From assembly GCA_036259475.1 (NCBI GenBank), contig DATABS010000094.1:21673-85672 (forward strand): DNA of 64,000 nt, read 5' to 3'. The notes beneath the pieces were generated by a model. The model saw only the letters and a list, made by a program, of their open reading frames with translations. It was not told where the DNA came from and ran no database searches. Every line of letters begins with the position of its first letter. The first letter of the stretch is position 1. Shown piece after piece: positions 7,857 through 16,335 of the stretch. Origin of the DNA: ZC4RG17 sp036259475 (GTDB taxonomy: Bacteria > Actinomycetota > Acidimicrobiia > Spongiisociales > ZC4RG35). A program made the translations under genes and the position numbers.

Positions 7857-9451
7857 GCCGGCTCCAGGGCAACGGCCACCTGATTCACCGTGAGCCATGC
7901 CCCCGGTGCGAAGATCTTGGCCACCTGGGGGGCGAAGATGGGCGATGACACCACCACCTCGCCGGTGGGGCCGTCGGCCACGATCTCGCCGTCCGCCAGG
8001 ACGATGACTCGATCGGCCGCCTCGGCGACGAACTCGACGTCGTGGGTGGCGATCATCACCCCGGCGCCTTGTGCCGCAACCCGGCCAATGATCGATGCGA
8101 GCCGCTCCTTGGCCGCGTAGTCCAGGCCACGGGTGGGTTCGTCGAGGAGGAGCAGGCTCGGGCCGGCGGAGAGCTGGATGGCGAGCACCAACCCCAGCTT
8201 TTCGCCTTCCGACAGGTCGGCCGGGTGCGACCCGAGGTCGACCGCTTCGAGGATCCGTTCCACCAGACGGAGGGTGGTTCCCGGCGCCGCCTCGCTCGTC
8301 TGGTCGGACCGGTCGCACTCTTCGGCGACTGTCTCCATGAACAGGAGGTCGGATGGCGTGTGGGGAACGAGGCCGACCAGCCGCCGGGCAGCCGCCGGAT
8401 GCATGTCGGCGGGATCCCTGCCGGATACTCTGACGCTGCCCCCGGTGCGAGTTCCGCTCCCCTGGATCGCCCACAGGAGCGACGACTTGCCAACCCCGTT
8501 GCGACCCATCACGGCGACGACTTCTCCGGCGCCGAGCCGGAAGGTGGTGGGCTGAAGCGCTTCCACCGGACCGTAGCCGACCGACAGGTCCCTGACTTCC
8601 AGGCACGGCTCCGGCTCGGTGCGTGTGGGGGGGACGAAGGCGGCGAGCCGGCCGGCGACCTCGGCGGACCGGCGGCGGGCATCACGCACCGACAGCGGTA
8701 ACGGCTTCCATCCCGCCAGGCGGCCGAGATGGACGACGGGCGGAGCCACCAGAGACTGTTCCATCATCGACGATGGGTCGCCGGTTGTCGCCCGGCCGTA
8801 TGAATCGAGATGAACGATCCGGTCGGCGTACTGGACGACCCGCTCGAGGCGATGCTCGGCCATCAGCACGGTGGTGCCGAGATCGTGTACCAGTCGGGTG
8901 AGGGCGGCGAGCACCTCCTCGGCGGCGGCTGGATCCAGTGCCGAGGTCGGTTCGTCGAGCAGCATCACCCGGGGATGGGCCGTCAGCACGGCTCCGATCG
9001 CTACTCGCTGGGCCTCACCTCCGGAGAGTTCCGCCAGCCGACGCGAACGCAGCCGGGAGAGTCCCATCAGGTCGAGCGTCTCCTCCACTCTCTTGCGCAT
9101 CACCTGGGGAGCCAGTCCCAGCTGTTCCATCGTGTAGGCCAGCTCCTCCTCCACGGTGTCCGTGACGAAACCGGTGGTCGGATCTTGGGCAACGAGTCCG
9201 ACGATGTCGGCCAGCTCCCGGACCGCCACCCGGCTGGTGTCGTAGCCCGCCACGACGACGCGACCGGTCAGAATTCCACCGCTGAACCTGGGCACCAGAC
9301 CGTTGACGGTTCGGAGGAGCGTCGTTTTGCCCGATCCGGTCGGGCCGATGACCAAGGCCAGCTCGCCCTCGGTAATCCCCAGGTCGACCCCATCGAGTGC
9401 CGGATGGGAGGCGCCGGGATATCGGAACGAGACGCGCTCGAAGCGGATCAT
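7853..9451 (-). CDS. ECF transporter ATPase, fused EcfA-EcfA'
   Basis: A 532-aa protein with two complete ABC ATPase domains in one chain. Domain 1 has Walker A GPTGSGKTT at 36-44, signature LSGGEAQR and Walker B MLLDEPTSALD. Domain 2 has GRNGVGKSS near residue 320, a variant signature LSEGE and LLLLDEPTRGLD. Most ECF systems use two separate ATPases; fusions are known in actinobacteria. It energises the EcfT/S complex. Its ATG directly follows the EcfT stop with no spacer. Confidence 0.93.
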   Translation of the reverse strand: MIRFERVSFRYPGASHPALDGVDLGITEGELALVIGPTGSGKTTLLRTVNGLVPRFSGGILTGRVVVAGYDTSRVAVRELADIVGLVAQDPTTGFVTDTVEEELAYTMEQLGLAPQVMRKRVEETLDLMGLSRLRSRRLAELSGGEAQRVAIGAVLTAHPRVMLLDEPTSALDPAAAEEVLAALTRLVHDLGTTVLMAEHRLERVVQYADRIVHLDSYGRATTGDPSSMMEQSLVAPPVVHLGRLAGWKPLPLSVRDARRRSAEVAGRLAAFVPPTRTEPEPCLEVRDLSVGYGPVEALQPTTFRLGAGEVVAVMGRNGVGKSSLLWAIQGSGTRTGGSVRVSGRDPADMHPAAARRLVGLVPHTPSDLLFMETVAEECDRSDQTSEAAPGTTLRLVERILEAVDLGSHPADLSEGEKLGLVLAIQLSAGPSLLLLDEPTRGLDYAAKERLASIIGRVAAQGAGVMIATHDVEFVAEAADRVIVLADGEIVADGPTGEVVVSSPIFAPQVAKIFAPGAWLTVNQVAVALEPA

Positions 9452-10546
9452 CTAGGCGGCCTTCTCGACGATCGGCCGCGGTGCCCGGGCGGCAACCTGC
9501 GGAGCGGAGATGGCCGGCAGAGCCGCGAGGAGAAGTGAAAGAAGGGCAACAGGGCCGGCGCCCGGCCATTCGAGCGGCTGGAGTGATGGGTTGAGTGTGG
9601 TCGGCTGCATGACACCGGCTGCCGCCAACCCCACCGCGGCAGCTCCACCTGCCAGAGTCACCAGCCACTCGCGGCCGCCCCACGCATCGGGCCGGTAGCG
9701 AGTGCGCGCCACATTGCGGCCGAGCTGGCTGAGCCCCAGGGCAGCGAGCGCGGCGCCGGCGGTCATCGTCCCTCCCGAGACCGCGACGTCGCCTCCAGAG
9801 AGAAGCCCGAAGAGGCCGACGCAGACCGCTCCGAGTCCCAGCCAGGCCGCGAGCCCGACGATCACAGAGTGTTGCGCCCTCCCGGCGCCGGATCGGCCAT
9901 AACCCCTCGAGTCCATCGACGCGGCGAGGGCGATCGACCGATGGAGGGCGTCCTCCAGGACCGGAACGAGAAGCGACCGCACGGATCTCAGGCCTCGGCC
10001 GCTCTCTCCCCTCAGACGACGGGCTCTCCGCACGCGAGCGAGCGACTCGACCAGCTGGGGGGCGAGCGAGAGTGCCACGACGGCCGAGGTGGCCACACCG
10101 GCTAGAGAGCGGGGCAGTGAGGGAAGCAGCCGCCGGGGATCGGCCAGCGAGTTGGCGGCTCCTATGACCACCACGATCGTGGCCAGGCGGAGCCCGTCGT
10201 AGAGGCCGGCCAGCAGCTCCTCGACGGTGACCGTGCCGCCCAACTCGACGCCCGCCGGAAGGCTAACTCGGGGGAGGTCCACGAGAGGCGTGCGGCCGAA
10301 GTCACCGCCCAGCAAGAGTCGGAATCCAACCCGGATGGCGATCACCACCAACCCCACCACCAGGTACATCCGGTATCCCCCTGCCCACCGAATCTGCGTC
10401 CTACGGGATGCCACCACCAGAGAGGTCACGGCGACGATCAGCCCGAGCAGCAGCGGATTCCTGGTCTGGGTGGCGGCGGCGACGAGTCCCAGTGCCCACA
10501 GCCACCAGGCAGCGGCATGGAGCCGTCTCGCTCGGCGCCTTCTCAT
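9452..10546 (-). CDS. ECF transporter transmembrane component EcfT
   Basis: A membrane protein of 364 aa with several hydrophobic helices and the EcfT coupling-helix pattern. Two Arg-rich elements (RVRRARRLRGE and AASMDSRGYGR) contact the ATPases in this family. The ATG at 10546 is preferred because it overlaps the upstream stop (ATGA); an in-frame start at 10570 would add 8 residues. The C-terminal third carries extra hydrophobic segments beyond the usual EcfT length of about 260 aa. It couples ATP hydrolysis to movement of the S component. Confidence 0.88.
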   Translation of the reverse strand: MRRRRARRLHAAAWWLWALGLVAAATQTRNPLLLGLIVAVTSLVVASRRTQIRWAGGYRMYLVVGLVVIAIRVGFRLLLGGDFGRTPLVDLPRVSLPAGVELGGTVTVEELLAGLYDGLRLATIVVVIGAANSLADPRRLLPSLPRSLAGVATSAVVALSLAPQLVESLARVRRARRLRGESGRGLRSVRSLLVPVLEDALHRSIALAASMDSRGYGRSGAGRAQHSVIVGLAAWLGLGAVCVGLFGLLSGGDVAVSGGTMTAGAALAALGLSQLGRNVARTRYRPDAWGGREWLVTLAGGAAAVGLAAAGVMQPTTLNPSLQPLEWPGAGPVALLSLLLAALPAISAPQVAARAPRPIVEKAA

Positions 10547-11346
10547 GCGGCGCCTCCGCCCCGGCGCCACGCCACTACCGCGGCGGTGGTGGCCACCGCC
10601 GCGATCACCAGAGCGCCGGCGAGGAAGCCGCCGGCGCCGTTCCCTGGCTCGCCCGCCGCGAGCGGCATGCTGGTCGCCGAGCTGGGCGACGGCTCCGTGG
10701 TCGGGGGAACGGTCGTGGTTGGGGCCACAGTGGTGGTCGGGATGAGGGTCGTGGTCGGCGCAGAGTCGCTCGACACCGAGGACGAGGGAGGCACCGTGGT
10801 GGTCGTGCTCGTCGTGGTCGTGCTCGTGCTCGTCGTGGTGGTGGAAGTAGTGCTCGTCGTCGTGGAGCTGGTGGTCGTGGTCGTGCTACTCGTCGTGGTG
10901 GTGGCTGGCGCCGGGATCGGAAAGTCCGGAGGGTCGGTGTGTGAAGTGGCGAACGCCCACCCTTCGAAGTCGCCCGGGATGGTGGCGGCGGCTCCACTGG
11001 AGTTGAACCGCCAGGTGCCGCCCAGATCGGCCGTCCAGTACGACCAGAACGCGTCGGCCGGGGGCGTGTCGGCGCAGTCCTCGGTCTCCGGACCGGGCTG
11101 GCCGTCGATCCGACAGACGAACGCCGCCCCGGTCTGGACCCGGTCGACGTCGAAGCCGGCCTGGGCGAGCGCCTCCAATCCGGTACTCGCCGTCGGGGCG
11201 CATCCGACGACCACACCTCCACCGAGGTCGGCGAAGTCGACCACCACCGTCGTCCCCGCGCCCGGATCACAGGCGGCAGCCGCGGCTGGAGTGGCCGCCG
11301 CCCCCACCAAGAGGGCCGCCGCCAGGATCCGCTCCGACCACCTCAC
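10543..11346 (-). CDS. Surface protein with DUF4430-like (transcobalamin beta-type) domain, Thr stalk and TM anchor
   Basis: A 267-aa exported protein. Residues 1-25 form a signal peptide. Residues about 30-135 hold a domain with GFDVDRVQ, FVCRIDGQPG, FWSYWTADLGGTW and GWAFA elements, like the DUF4430 fold that forms the C-terminal half of intrinsic factor and transcobalamin. Then comes a Thr/Ser/Pro-rich stalk (about 145-225), a membrane helix and a short RRGGG tail, so the domain should be displayed on the cell surface. The GTG at 11346, 5 nt after the upstream stop, is chosen; frame further 5' is only a shadow of the SLH gene. The role in B12 binding is inferred from riboswitch and ECF context. 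Confidence 0.8.
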   Translation of the reverse strand: MRWSERILAAALLVGAAATPAAAAACDPGAGTTVVVDFADLGGGVVVGCAPTASTGLEALAQAGFDVDRVQTGAAFVCRIDGQPGPETEDCADTPPADAFWSYWTADLGGTWRFNSSGAAATIPGDFEGWAFATSHTDPPDFPIPAPATTTTSSTTTTTSSTTTSTTSTTTTSTSTTTTSTTTTVPPSSSVSSDSAPTTTLIPTTTVAPTTTVPPTTEPSPSSATSMPLAAGEPGNGAGGFLAGALVIAAVATTAAVVAWRRGGGAA

Positions 11347-11351
11347 CTCTG

Positions 11352-12641
11352 TCAGTCCCCCAACGCCCGGAAGAGGAACGCCGCCATCTCTCCACGGCTG
11401 ACGGAGTCGCCGGGGCAGAACCGGTCGTTGGCGGGCGGGTTGCAGCCTCGGGTGATGCCGGTGGCGGCGAGCCATCGGATGTCGGTGTGGAACACCGAGT
11501 CTGCGGTGTCGGTGAAGTCGCCGGACTGGCCGGTGGGCAGGGTGTCGCCGAGCGCCCGGTGGAGGAAGGCGGCCATCTGCCCGCGGGTGACGGAGTCGCC
11601 CGGGCAGAACCGGTCGTTGGCGGGCGGATCGCATCCTCTCGTCACGTCGGAGTCGCCCAGCCAGTCGGCTTCCCGGGCGAACAGGTGATCCCAGGTGACG
11701 TCGGCAAACGGGTCGACATCCAAGAGGTGATAGGGGCCGCCGCCGAGGGCCAGCACGCCCTGCAGGGTGGCGAACCCGTTGGGCACCGTATCCGCTTCGG
11801 TGAAGCGGATACCGCCGTCGGCAGTCTGGAGCGACATGACGAAGTCCGCCGCCAGGTCGGCGGCGGCGGTCTCGCCGGCGGCGCGCAATGCCTGGCCCGC
11901 TACGCCGGCCGTGTTGGCGTTCGGATCACCAAAGGGGCTGGCCCACGAGCCGTCGGCGTTCTGCTCACCGATGAGGAAGTCGGCCGCCAGCGCCGCGACC
12001 TGGCTGTGGCCAGCCGCAATCGCCGCCTGCAGGGCGAGGGCGGTCACGTCAACATCCGGGGCGCCGGGATCGAAGGGACTCGACCAAGACCCGTCGGAGT
12101 TCTGCTGGGCGGCGAGCCAATCGCCGGCATCCGTCGGACTCCCATCGAGGGTGGATGCCAGGGCCAGCATTGCCAGAGAATGGGTGAACATGTCGTCGGC
12201 GAAGCTGCCGTCGGCCCGTTGGAGGGCACGGAGCTCAGATTCCAGGTGGCGGCCCGGCAGGAAGGAGGCCGGGTCTTCGCGGTTGACGAGCACGGCCAAC
12301 AGCACCTTGGCCAGGGCGCCGGGGTTGGGTGCATCGGCCGGTCCGACGTAGTCGGCGGCGCCTTCGACGAGTTCGGCCAGCGCTTGACGGGCGGACCCCT
12401 CCCTTACACCGGCTGAGGCGAGGGCGAAGATGACGTCGGTGCGGGCGGCGGCCTTGCCGAACTGGTCGAAGCCAGGCTGAGAGGAGTCGAGCTCGGCGGC
12501 TATCCAATCCGCCGCCGCGGTCGAAGCGTTCTCTTGCCCCTCATCGGCCTGTGCCAGCGAAGGCATTGCGACGGCTCCGACGAGAAGGATGGTCAGGAAT
12601 ACGCCTGCGAGTCGCCCGGGGAGGCGAGTGGATGAAGTCAT
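11352..12641 (-). CDS. Exported alpha/alpha-barrel (prenyltransferase/squalene-cyclase-like) protein with SLH repeats
   Basis: A 429-aa first gene of the B12 operon. Residues 1-32 are a signal peptide. Residues about 40-310 contain repeats such as QQNSDGSWSSPF, EQNADGSWASPF and LQTADGGIRF, typical of the alpha6-alpha6 barrel shared by squalene cyclases, prenyltransferase beta subunits and the N-terminal half of intrinsic factor/transcobalamin. Residues about 315-429 carry two SLH-type repeats of the form VTRGCDPPANDRFCPGDSV with a conserved Cys pair, which should tie it to the cell wall. GGAAGGA lies 12 nt before the ATG. With the next gene it could form a two-piece corrinoid-binding clamp; this is inference. 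A wall-associated enzyme is the alternative. Confidence 0.82.
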   Translation of the reverse strand: MTSSTRLPGRLAGVFLTILLVGAVAMPSLAQADEGQENASTAAADWIAAELDSSQPGFDQFGKAAARTDVIFALASAGVREGSARQALAELVEGAADYVGPADAPNPGALAKVLLAVLVNREDPASFLPGRHLESELRALQRADGSFADDMFTHSLAMLALASTLDGSPTDAGDWLAAQQNSDGSWSSPFDPGAPDVDVTALALQAAIAAGHSQVAALAADFLIGEQNADGSWASPFGDPNANTAGVAGQALRAAGETAAADLAADFVMSLQTADGGIRFTEADTVPNGFATLQGVLALGGGPYHLLDVDPFADVTWDHLFAREADWLGDSDVTRGCDPPANDRFCPGDSVTRGQMAAFLHRALGDTLPTGQSGDFTDTADSVFHTDIRWLAATGITRGCNPPANDRFCPGDSVSRGEMAAFLFRALGD

Positions 12642-12784
12642 GTCGATACGGTGTCCTTCCTCTCGCGGTCTGGTTAGCGACCCAGCGACGAGGTGGTTCC
12701 GATCGACGGTCCGCCGAAGGCGGTGCTGGTCGGGCTTTCGTCCCGGGCCCCGCCCGTAGACCTCGACGGGTTCGATGGAGCCGC

Positions 12785-12906
12785 AGCCATGTCTGGTATC
12801 CCGGCTCGCCGTCCCATTGAGACGGCCTACGGTTGCGGGTCAGCGCCGGATTTCGACCGGCTTCCCCAGACAGGGCCCGATTCGGTTGTCACCCGGACCC
12901 TACCAC
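12785..12906 (-). promoter_or_regulatory. Cobalamin riboswitch
   Basis: On the minus strand the conserved core reads GGGGAAGCCGGTCGAAATCC, then GGCGCTGACCCGCAACCGTA and GAGCCGGGATACCAG, preceded by GGGTGACAACC. These are the B12-aptamer landmarks: GGGAA, the AAATCC junction, CCGCAACCGT and the B12-box. It lies about 145 nt before the ATG of the SLH barrel gene and should switch the whole uptake operon off when cobalamin is plentiful. The intervening leader contains a CCGCC-TTCG-GGCGG-type hairpin (12711-12723) and no clear terminator, so control may act on translation. Outer boundaries are approximate. Confidence 0.93.
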
Positions 12907-12924
12907 CCCCGCGTCCCGGACGAC

Positions 12925-13377
12925 TCAGATGAGCGCCTGGACGATCCACCCCGCAGCCAGGCCGTAGACGCCGGCCACCAGGTCGTCGGCGGTGACCCCC
13001 AGGCTCCCGGTCAGATGCTCGGCGGGAGCGACCCCGGGGAAGGCCCGCTTGAAGATGTCGGCGGCCCGAAACACGGCCCAGGCGACGAGGGCTGCCGGGA
13101 GGGCCAGACCGAGCGTGGCGAGGAAGGTCCCCGCCGCTTCGTCGATGACGACCCAGCCGGGGTCGCCTTCGATGCTGGCGAAGGGACGCACCGAGATGAT
13201 CGAAGCCGCTGTCAGGGCAACCAGAGCCAGTGCCTGCGCCCAGGCACCGAAGGCTCCCAGCCATACGGCAAAGGGCAAGGCGAATAGCGAGCCCACCGTT
13301 CCCGAACCGATGTCGGCCCCACGAATCTGTCGGAGGATGAGGCCGGTCCCGAAGAACGAAGCGACGACACGTGACAC
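12925..13377 (-). CDS. pgpA: Phosphatidylglycerophosphatase A
   Basis: A 150-aa membrane-bound phosphatase that converts phosphatidylglycerol phosphate to phosphatidylglycerol. Family motifs are seen in order: GTVGSLFALP near residue 26, the acidic core WVVIDEAAGTF near 75, and LGVTADDLVAGVYG near 125, with hydrophobic helices between. Start is GTG at 13377. It is transcribed toward the riboswitch, which begins 19 nt after its stop, so the B12 operon probably has its own promoter overlapping the pgpA end. Confidence 0.9.
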   Translation of the reverse strand: MSRVVASFFGTGLILRQIRGADIGSGTVGSLFALPFAVWLGAFGAWAQALALVALTAASIISVRPFASIEGDPGWVVIDEAAGTFLATLGLALPAALVAWAVFRAADIFKRAFPGVAPAEHLTGSLGVTADDLVAGVYGLAAGWIVQALI

Positions 13378-13421
13378 TGCGGGGGAAGGGTAGGGTCTCC
13401 CCGGCCCCGCTCAGGAGAATC

Positions 13422-15302
13422 ATGGACCAGCGCCTTCACGGCATGAGCTATCCCTCCACGCCGGCCGTTTCGCCCGACGGCTCCCGGGTCGCCTTCGTCG
13501 TGACGGCGATCGACAGCGAGGCGGACCGCTATCGCAACGGGATATGGCTGACGGATGGCCGGGATACGGCCCGATTCACGGCCGGGGAAGGCGACACCTC
13601 CCCCGCGTGGTCACCGGATGGGTCGCGTCTTGCCTTCATGCGCAAGGAAGACGACCGGGCGCAACTGGCCGTCATTCATGTCGACGGGGGGGAAGCGAGC
13701 ATCCTCACCGACTTTCCTCTCGGTGCGTTCGGTGAGCCGTCCTGGTCGCCCGACGGCAGCACGATCGCGGTGGTGGGCGGAGTGTGGCGCCCGGCGTGGG
13801 CCGACCTCGATGAAGACGCCCGGCAGGCCAAGCCACGACGCATCACCCGACGGGTCTATCGAGCGGACGGTCGAGGCTGGGTCCACGACCGGAGCCTGCT
13901 CATCCACCTGGTCGATCCGACCGGACGATCCGGTGTGCGCCGGCTGACAGACGGAGAGGAAGACGAGACAGGACCGGCCTGGTCGCCCGACGGCTCGCGT
14001 ATCGCCTACTTGTCCGACACGTCCGATCGCCCCGGCTACCAGCCGGGAACCGACATCCTGGTGGTGCCGGCCGACGGCGGTGAAGGCAAGCCGGTGGTGC
14101 CCCGCGGCATGTGGTACACCCTTGCCTACCGACCGGACGGCATGCTCCATGCGATCGGGTATCCCGGCGACGACTTCCCGGACCATTCTCTCCTGTGGCG
14201 ATTGCAGCCGGCTCCGGAGTGTGTCAATCCCCAATCCGACCGCTCCCTGTTCTCCCTCACCGGAGGGAGCCGTCTGCGATTCGACGGTCAAAGGGCCGTC
14301 ACCGAGTTGGTGGACTCGGGAGCAGTCCGGCTGGTCGCCGTCGCACCAGGCGGCGAAATGACAGACGTCCTGGGCGAACGCTCCGTGGTGACGGGATTCG
14401 ATGTCGCCGCCGGCACCGTGGCGGCCACGGTCTCCACCTTCGACACTCCCGCCGAGCTGGTGATCCACCGGGAGAGTGGAACTCAATCGCACGGCGACTT
14501 CGGCGGTCGACGGCGTGACGTCGCCGAACCGCACCACATCGTGGTGGAGGGACCGGGAGCCCAGCTGGACCTGTGGGTGTATCTGCCGGCTGGTGACGCC
14601 CGGGTTCCCCTGCTGCTCAACATCCACGGGGGTCCCGCCGCCCAGTACGGATGGGGATTCTTCGACGAGTTCCAGGTCTACGCCGAGGCGGGGTACGGCG
14701 TGGTGGCCACCAACCCGCGTGGTTCCGGGGGCAAAGACCGCGAGTTCCTTCGCGCCGTGCGGGGCGAGGGCTGGGGAACCGTCGACGTCGAGGACATCGA
14801 CGCCGCGGTGGCCGTTGCCCTCGAGCGGTTTCCTCGCCTCGACGCCGACCGCATGGGGGTGATGGGAGGCTCGTACGGCGGGTTCCTCACCGCCTGGCTC
14901 GTCGGGCACCAAACCAGATGGCGGGCGGCGGTCGTCGAGCGGGCGCTCCTCTCGTGGCCGAGCTTCGCAGGCACATCCGACATCGGCGGCTGGTTCGCCG
15001 GGAGCTACCTCGGCGGCCCGGAATTGGCCTGGGAGCGAAGTCCCTTGCGAGTGGCAGAAAAGGTGAAGACACCGACGCTGATCATCCACTCCGAAGACGA
15101 CTTCCGCTGCCCCATCGAGCAGGCGGAGCAGTATTTCGACGCCTTGCTCCGAGCCGGGGTGGAGACCGAGTTCGTGCGGTTTCCCGGCGAGGGTCACGAG
15201 CTGTCGCGCAGCGGCAAGCCGCGCCATCGCGAGGAGCGTTTCGAGATCATCCTCGAGTGGCTGGGCCGCTGGCTCGGGGATGGCAGCGGTTCGCCGTCGT
15301 GA
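13422..15302 (+). CDS. S9-family prolyl oligopeptidase-like peptidase
   Basis: A 626-aa serine peptidase of the S9 (acylaminoacyl-peptidase/DPP-type) family. The N-terminal half is a beta-propeller with repeated SPDGSR blades (for example PAWSPDGSRLAF and PSWSPDGSTIAV). The C-terminal alpha/beta-hydrolase has the nucleophile in GGSYGGF, the Asp in HSEDDFRCP and the His in GEGHELSR. No signal peptide is seen, so it should be cytosolic and trim peptides. ATG at 13422 has AGGAGA upstream; it is divergent from pgpA with 44 bp between starts. Confidence 0.93.
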   Translation: MDQRLHGMSYPSTPAVSPDGSRVAFVVTAIDSEADRYRNGIWLTDGRDTARFTAGEGDTSPAWSPDGSRLAFMRKEDDRAQLAVIHVDGGEASILTDFPLGAFGEPSWSPDGSTIAVVGGVWRPAWADLDEDARQAKPRRITRRVYRADGRGWVHDRSLLIHLVDPTGRSGVRRLTDGEEDETGPAWSPDGSRIAYLSDTSDRPGYQPGTDILVVPADGGEGKPVVPRGMWYTLAYRPDGMLHAIGYPGDDFPDHSLLWRLQPAPECVNPQSDRSLFSLTGGSRLRFDGQRAVTELVDSGAVRLVAVAPGGEMTDVLGERSVVTGFDVAAGTVAATVSTFDTPAELVIHRESGTQSHGDFGGRRRDVAEPHHIVVEGPGAQLDLWVYLPAGDARVPLLLNIHGGPAAQYGWGFFDEFQVYAEAGYGVVATNPRGSGGKDREFLRAVRGEGWGTVDVEDIDAAVAVALERFPRLDADRMGVMGGSYGGFLTAWLVGHQTRWRAAVVERALLSWPSFAGTSDIGGWFAGSYLGGPELAWERSPLRVAEKVKTPTLIIHSEDDFRCPIEQAEQYFDALLRAGVETEFVRFPGEGHELSRSGKPRHREERFEIILEWLGRWLGDGSGSPS

Positions 15303-15399
15303 TGAGCCACCGGGCCGACCGGCACGGGAAAGCCTCGGACGGGCAGCGGCCTCGGGCACTCGGTTCGATCCCCCCGACCTGCCGCACCCTCGACCATGC

Positions 15400-15405
15400 C
15401 ACAAT
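15400..15405 (+). promoter_or_regulatory. Putative -10 box of ilvE
   Basis: CACAAT lies 6 nt before the ilvE ATG, the same geometry as the other leaderless candidates in this window. Confidence 0.35.
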
Positions 15406-15411
15406 GAGGCG

Positions 15412-16326
15412 ATGGACAAAGCCACCACCATTTGGATGGACGGTGAGATGGTTCCGTGGGACGACGCCCAGGTCCACTTTCTCACCCATGCGCTCCATTA
15501 CGGCACCGCCGTGTTCGAGGGCATTCGGGCATACCAGACTCCCGACGGCACTGCCATCTTCCGTCTTCGCGAGCACATCGAACGGCTCCGCCGTTCCGCC
15601 CAGGCCTACGCCATCCCCTGGAACCACGACGTAGAAGAGCTGATGGAGGCGTGCCGTCAGGTGATGCGAGCGAATCGCCTGGAAACCGGCTACATCCGGC
15701 CGCTCGTCTATTACGGCGTCGGTGCCATTGGCCTCAACCCAGCCGCGGCCGAAGTCAAGACCGGCATCGCGGCGTGGGAGTGGGGCGCCTACCTCGGAGA
15801 AGAGGGAATCCAGAACGGAATCCGGGTGCGTATCTCGTCGTGGCGGCGGATAAGCGGCCAGAGCTTCGTCCCCATCGCCAAGGGAAGCGGGCAATACCTG
15901 AACAGTGTCCTCGCCAAGCAGGAGGCGGTGGCTACGGGCTACGACGAAGCGCTGATGCTCAATGTCGACGGCAATGTGGCGGAGGGGTCGGGGGAGAACC
16001 TGTTCCTGATCCGTGACGGAATCGTGTACACGCCGCCCGTCTCGACCGGAATACTCGATGGCATAACCCGCGCCTCGGTCATCGCCCTGCTGGAGGCGGA
16101 GGGAGTCGACGTTCGGGAGGCGGGGCTGACACGGGGGGATCTCTATGCGGCGGACGAGCTGTTCCTGACAGGTACCGCCGCCGAAGTCACTCCGATTCGG
16201 GAGGTCGACGACCGGCCCATTGGAACCGGCAAGCCGGGTCCGCTCACCCGCCAGGCTCAATCGCTGTACGCCGACGCCGTCACCGGCAAGGTCGAGGCAC
16301 GGAGCGGCTGGCTCGACTTCATCTGA
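15412..16326 (+). CDS. ilvE: Branched-chain amino acid aminotransferase
   Basis: A 304-aa fold-type IV PLP aminotransferase that makes Leu, Ile and Val from their 2-oxo acids with glutamate. Typical features are HALHYGTAVFEGIRAY near the N-terminus, the PLP-site Lys in PIAKGSGQYLNSVLAK, EGSGENLFLI and GITRASVI, and a C-terminal GTAAEVTPIREVD. ATG at 15412 gives a start like other IlvE proteins; the upstream open frame overlaps the peptidase gene. It is 109 bp downstream of the peptidase and probably has its own promoter. Confidence 0.95.
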   Translation: MDKATTIWMDGEMVPWDDAQVHFLTHALHYGTAVFEGIRAYQTPDGTAIFRLREHIERLRRSAQAYAIPWNHDVEELMEACRQVMRANRLETGYIRPLVYYGVGAIGLNPAAAEVKTGIAAWEWGAYLGEEGIQNGIRVRISSWRRISGQSFVPIAKGSGQYLNSVLAKQEAVATGYDEALMLNVDGNVAEGSGENLFLIRDGIVYTPPVSTGILDGITRASVIALLEAEGVDVREAGLTRGDLYAADELFLTGTAAEVTPIREVDDRPIGTGKPGPLTRQAQSLYADAVTGKVEARSGWLDFI

Positions 16327-16335
16327 GGAAACGAC

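Noticed and set aside
10517..11401. Plus-strand Val-rich open frame opposite the Thr-rich stalk
   Set aside because: Poly-Val/Leu runs arise from the complement of Thr/Ser codons in the stalk; the minus-strand gene has signal peptide, domain and anchor in order.
13611..15485. Long minus-strand open frame (624 codons) opposite the S9 peptidase
   Set aside because: A high-GC shadow frame; the plus-strand product has complete peptidase motifs while the antisense product has none.
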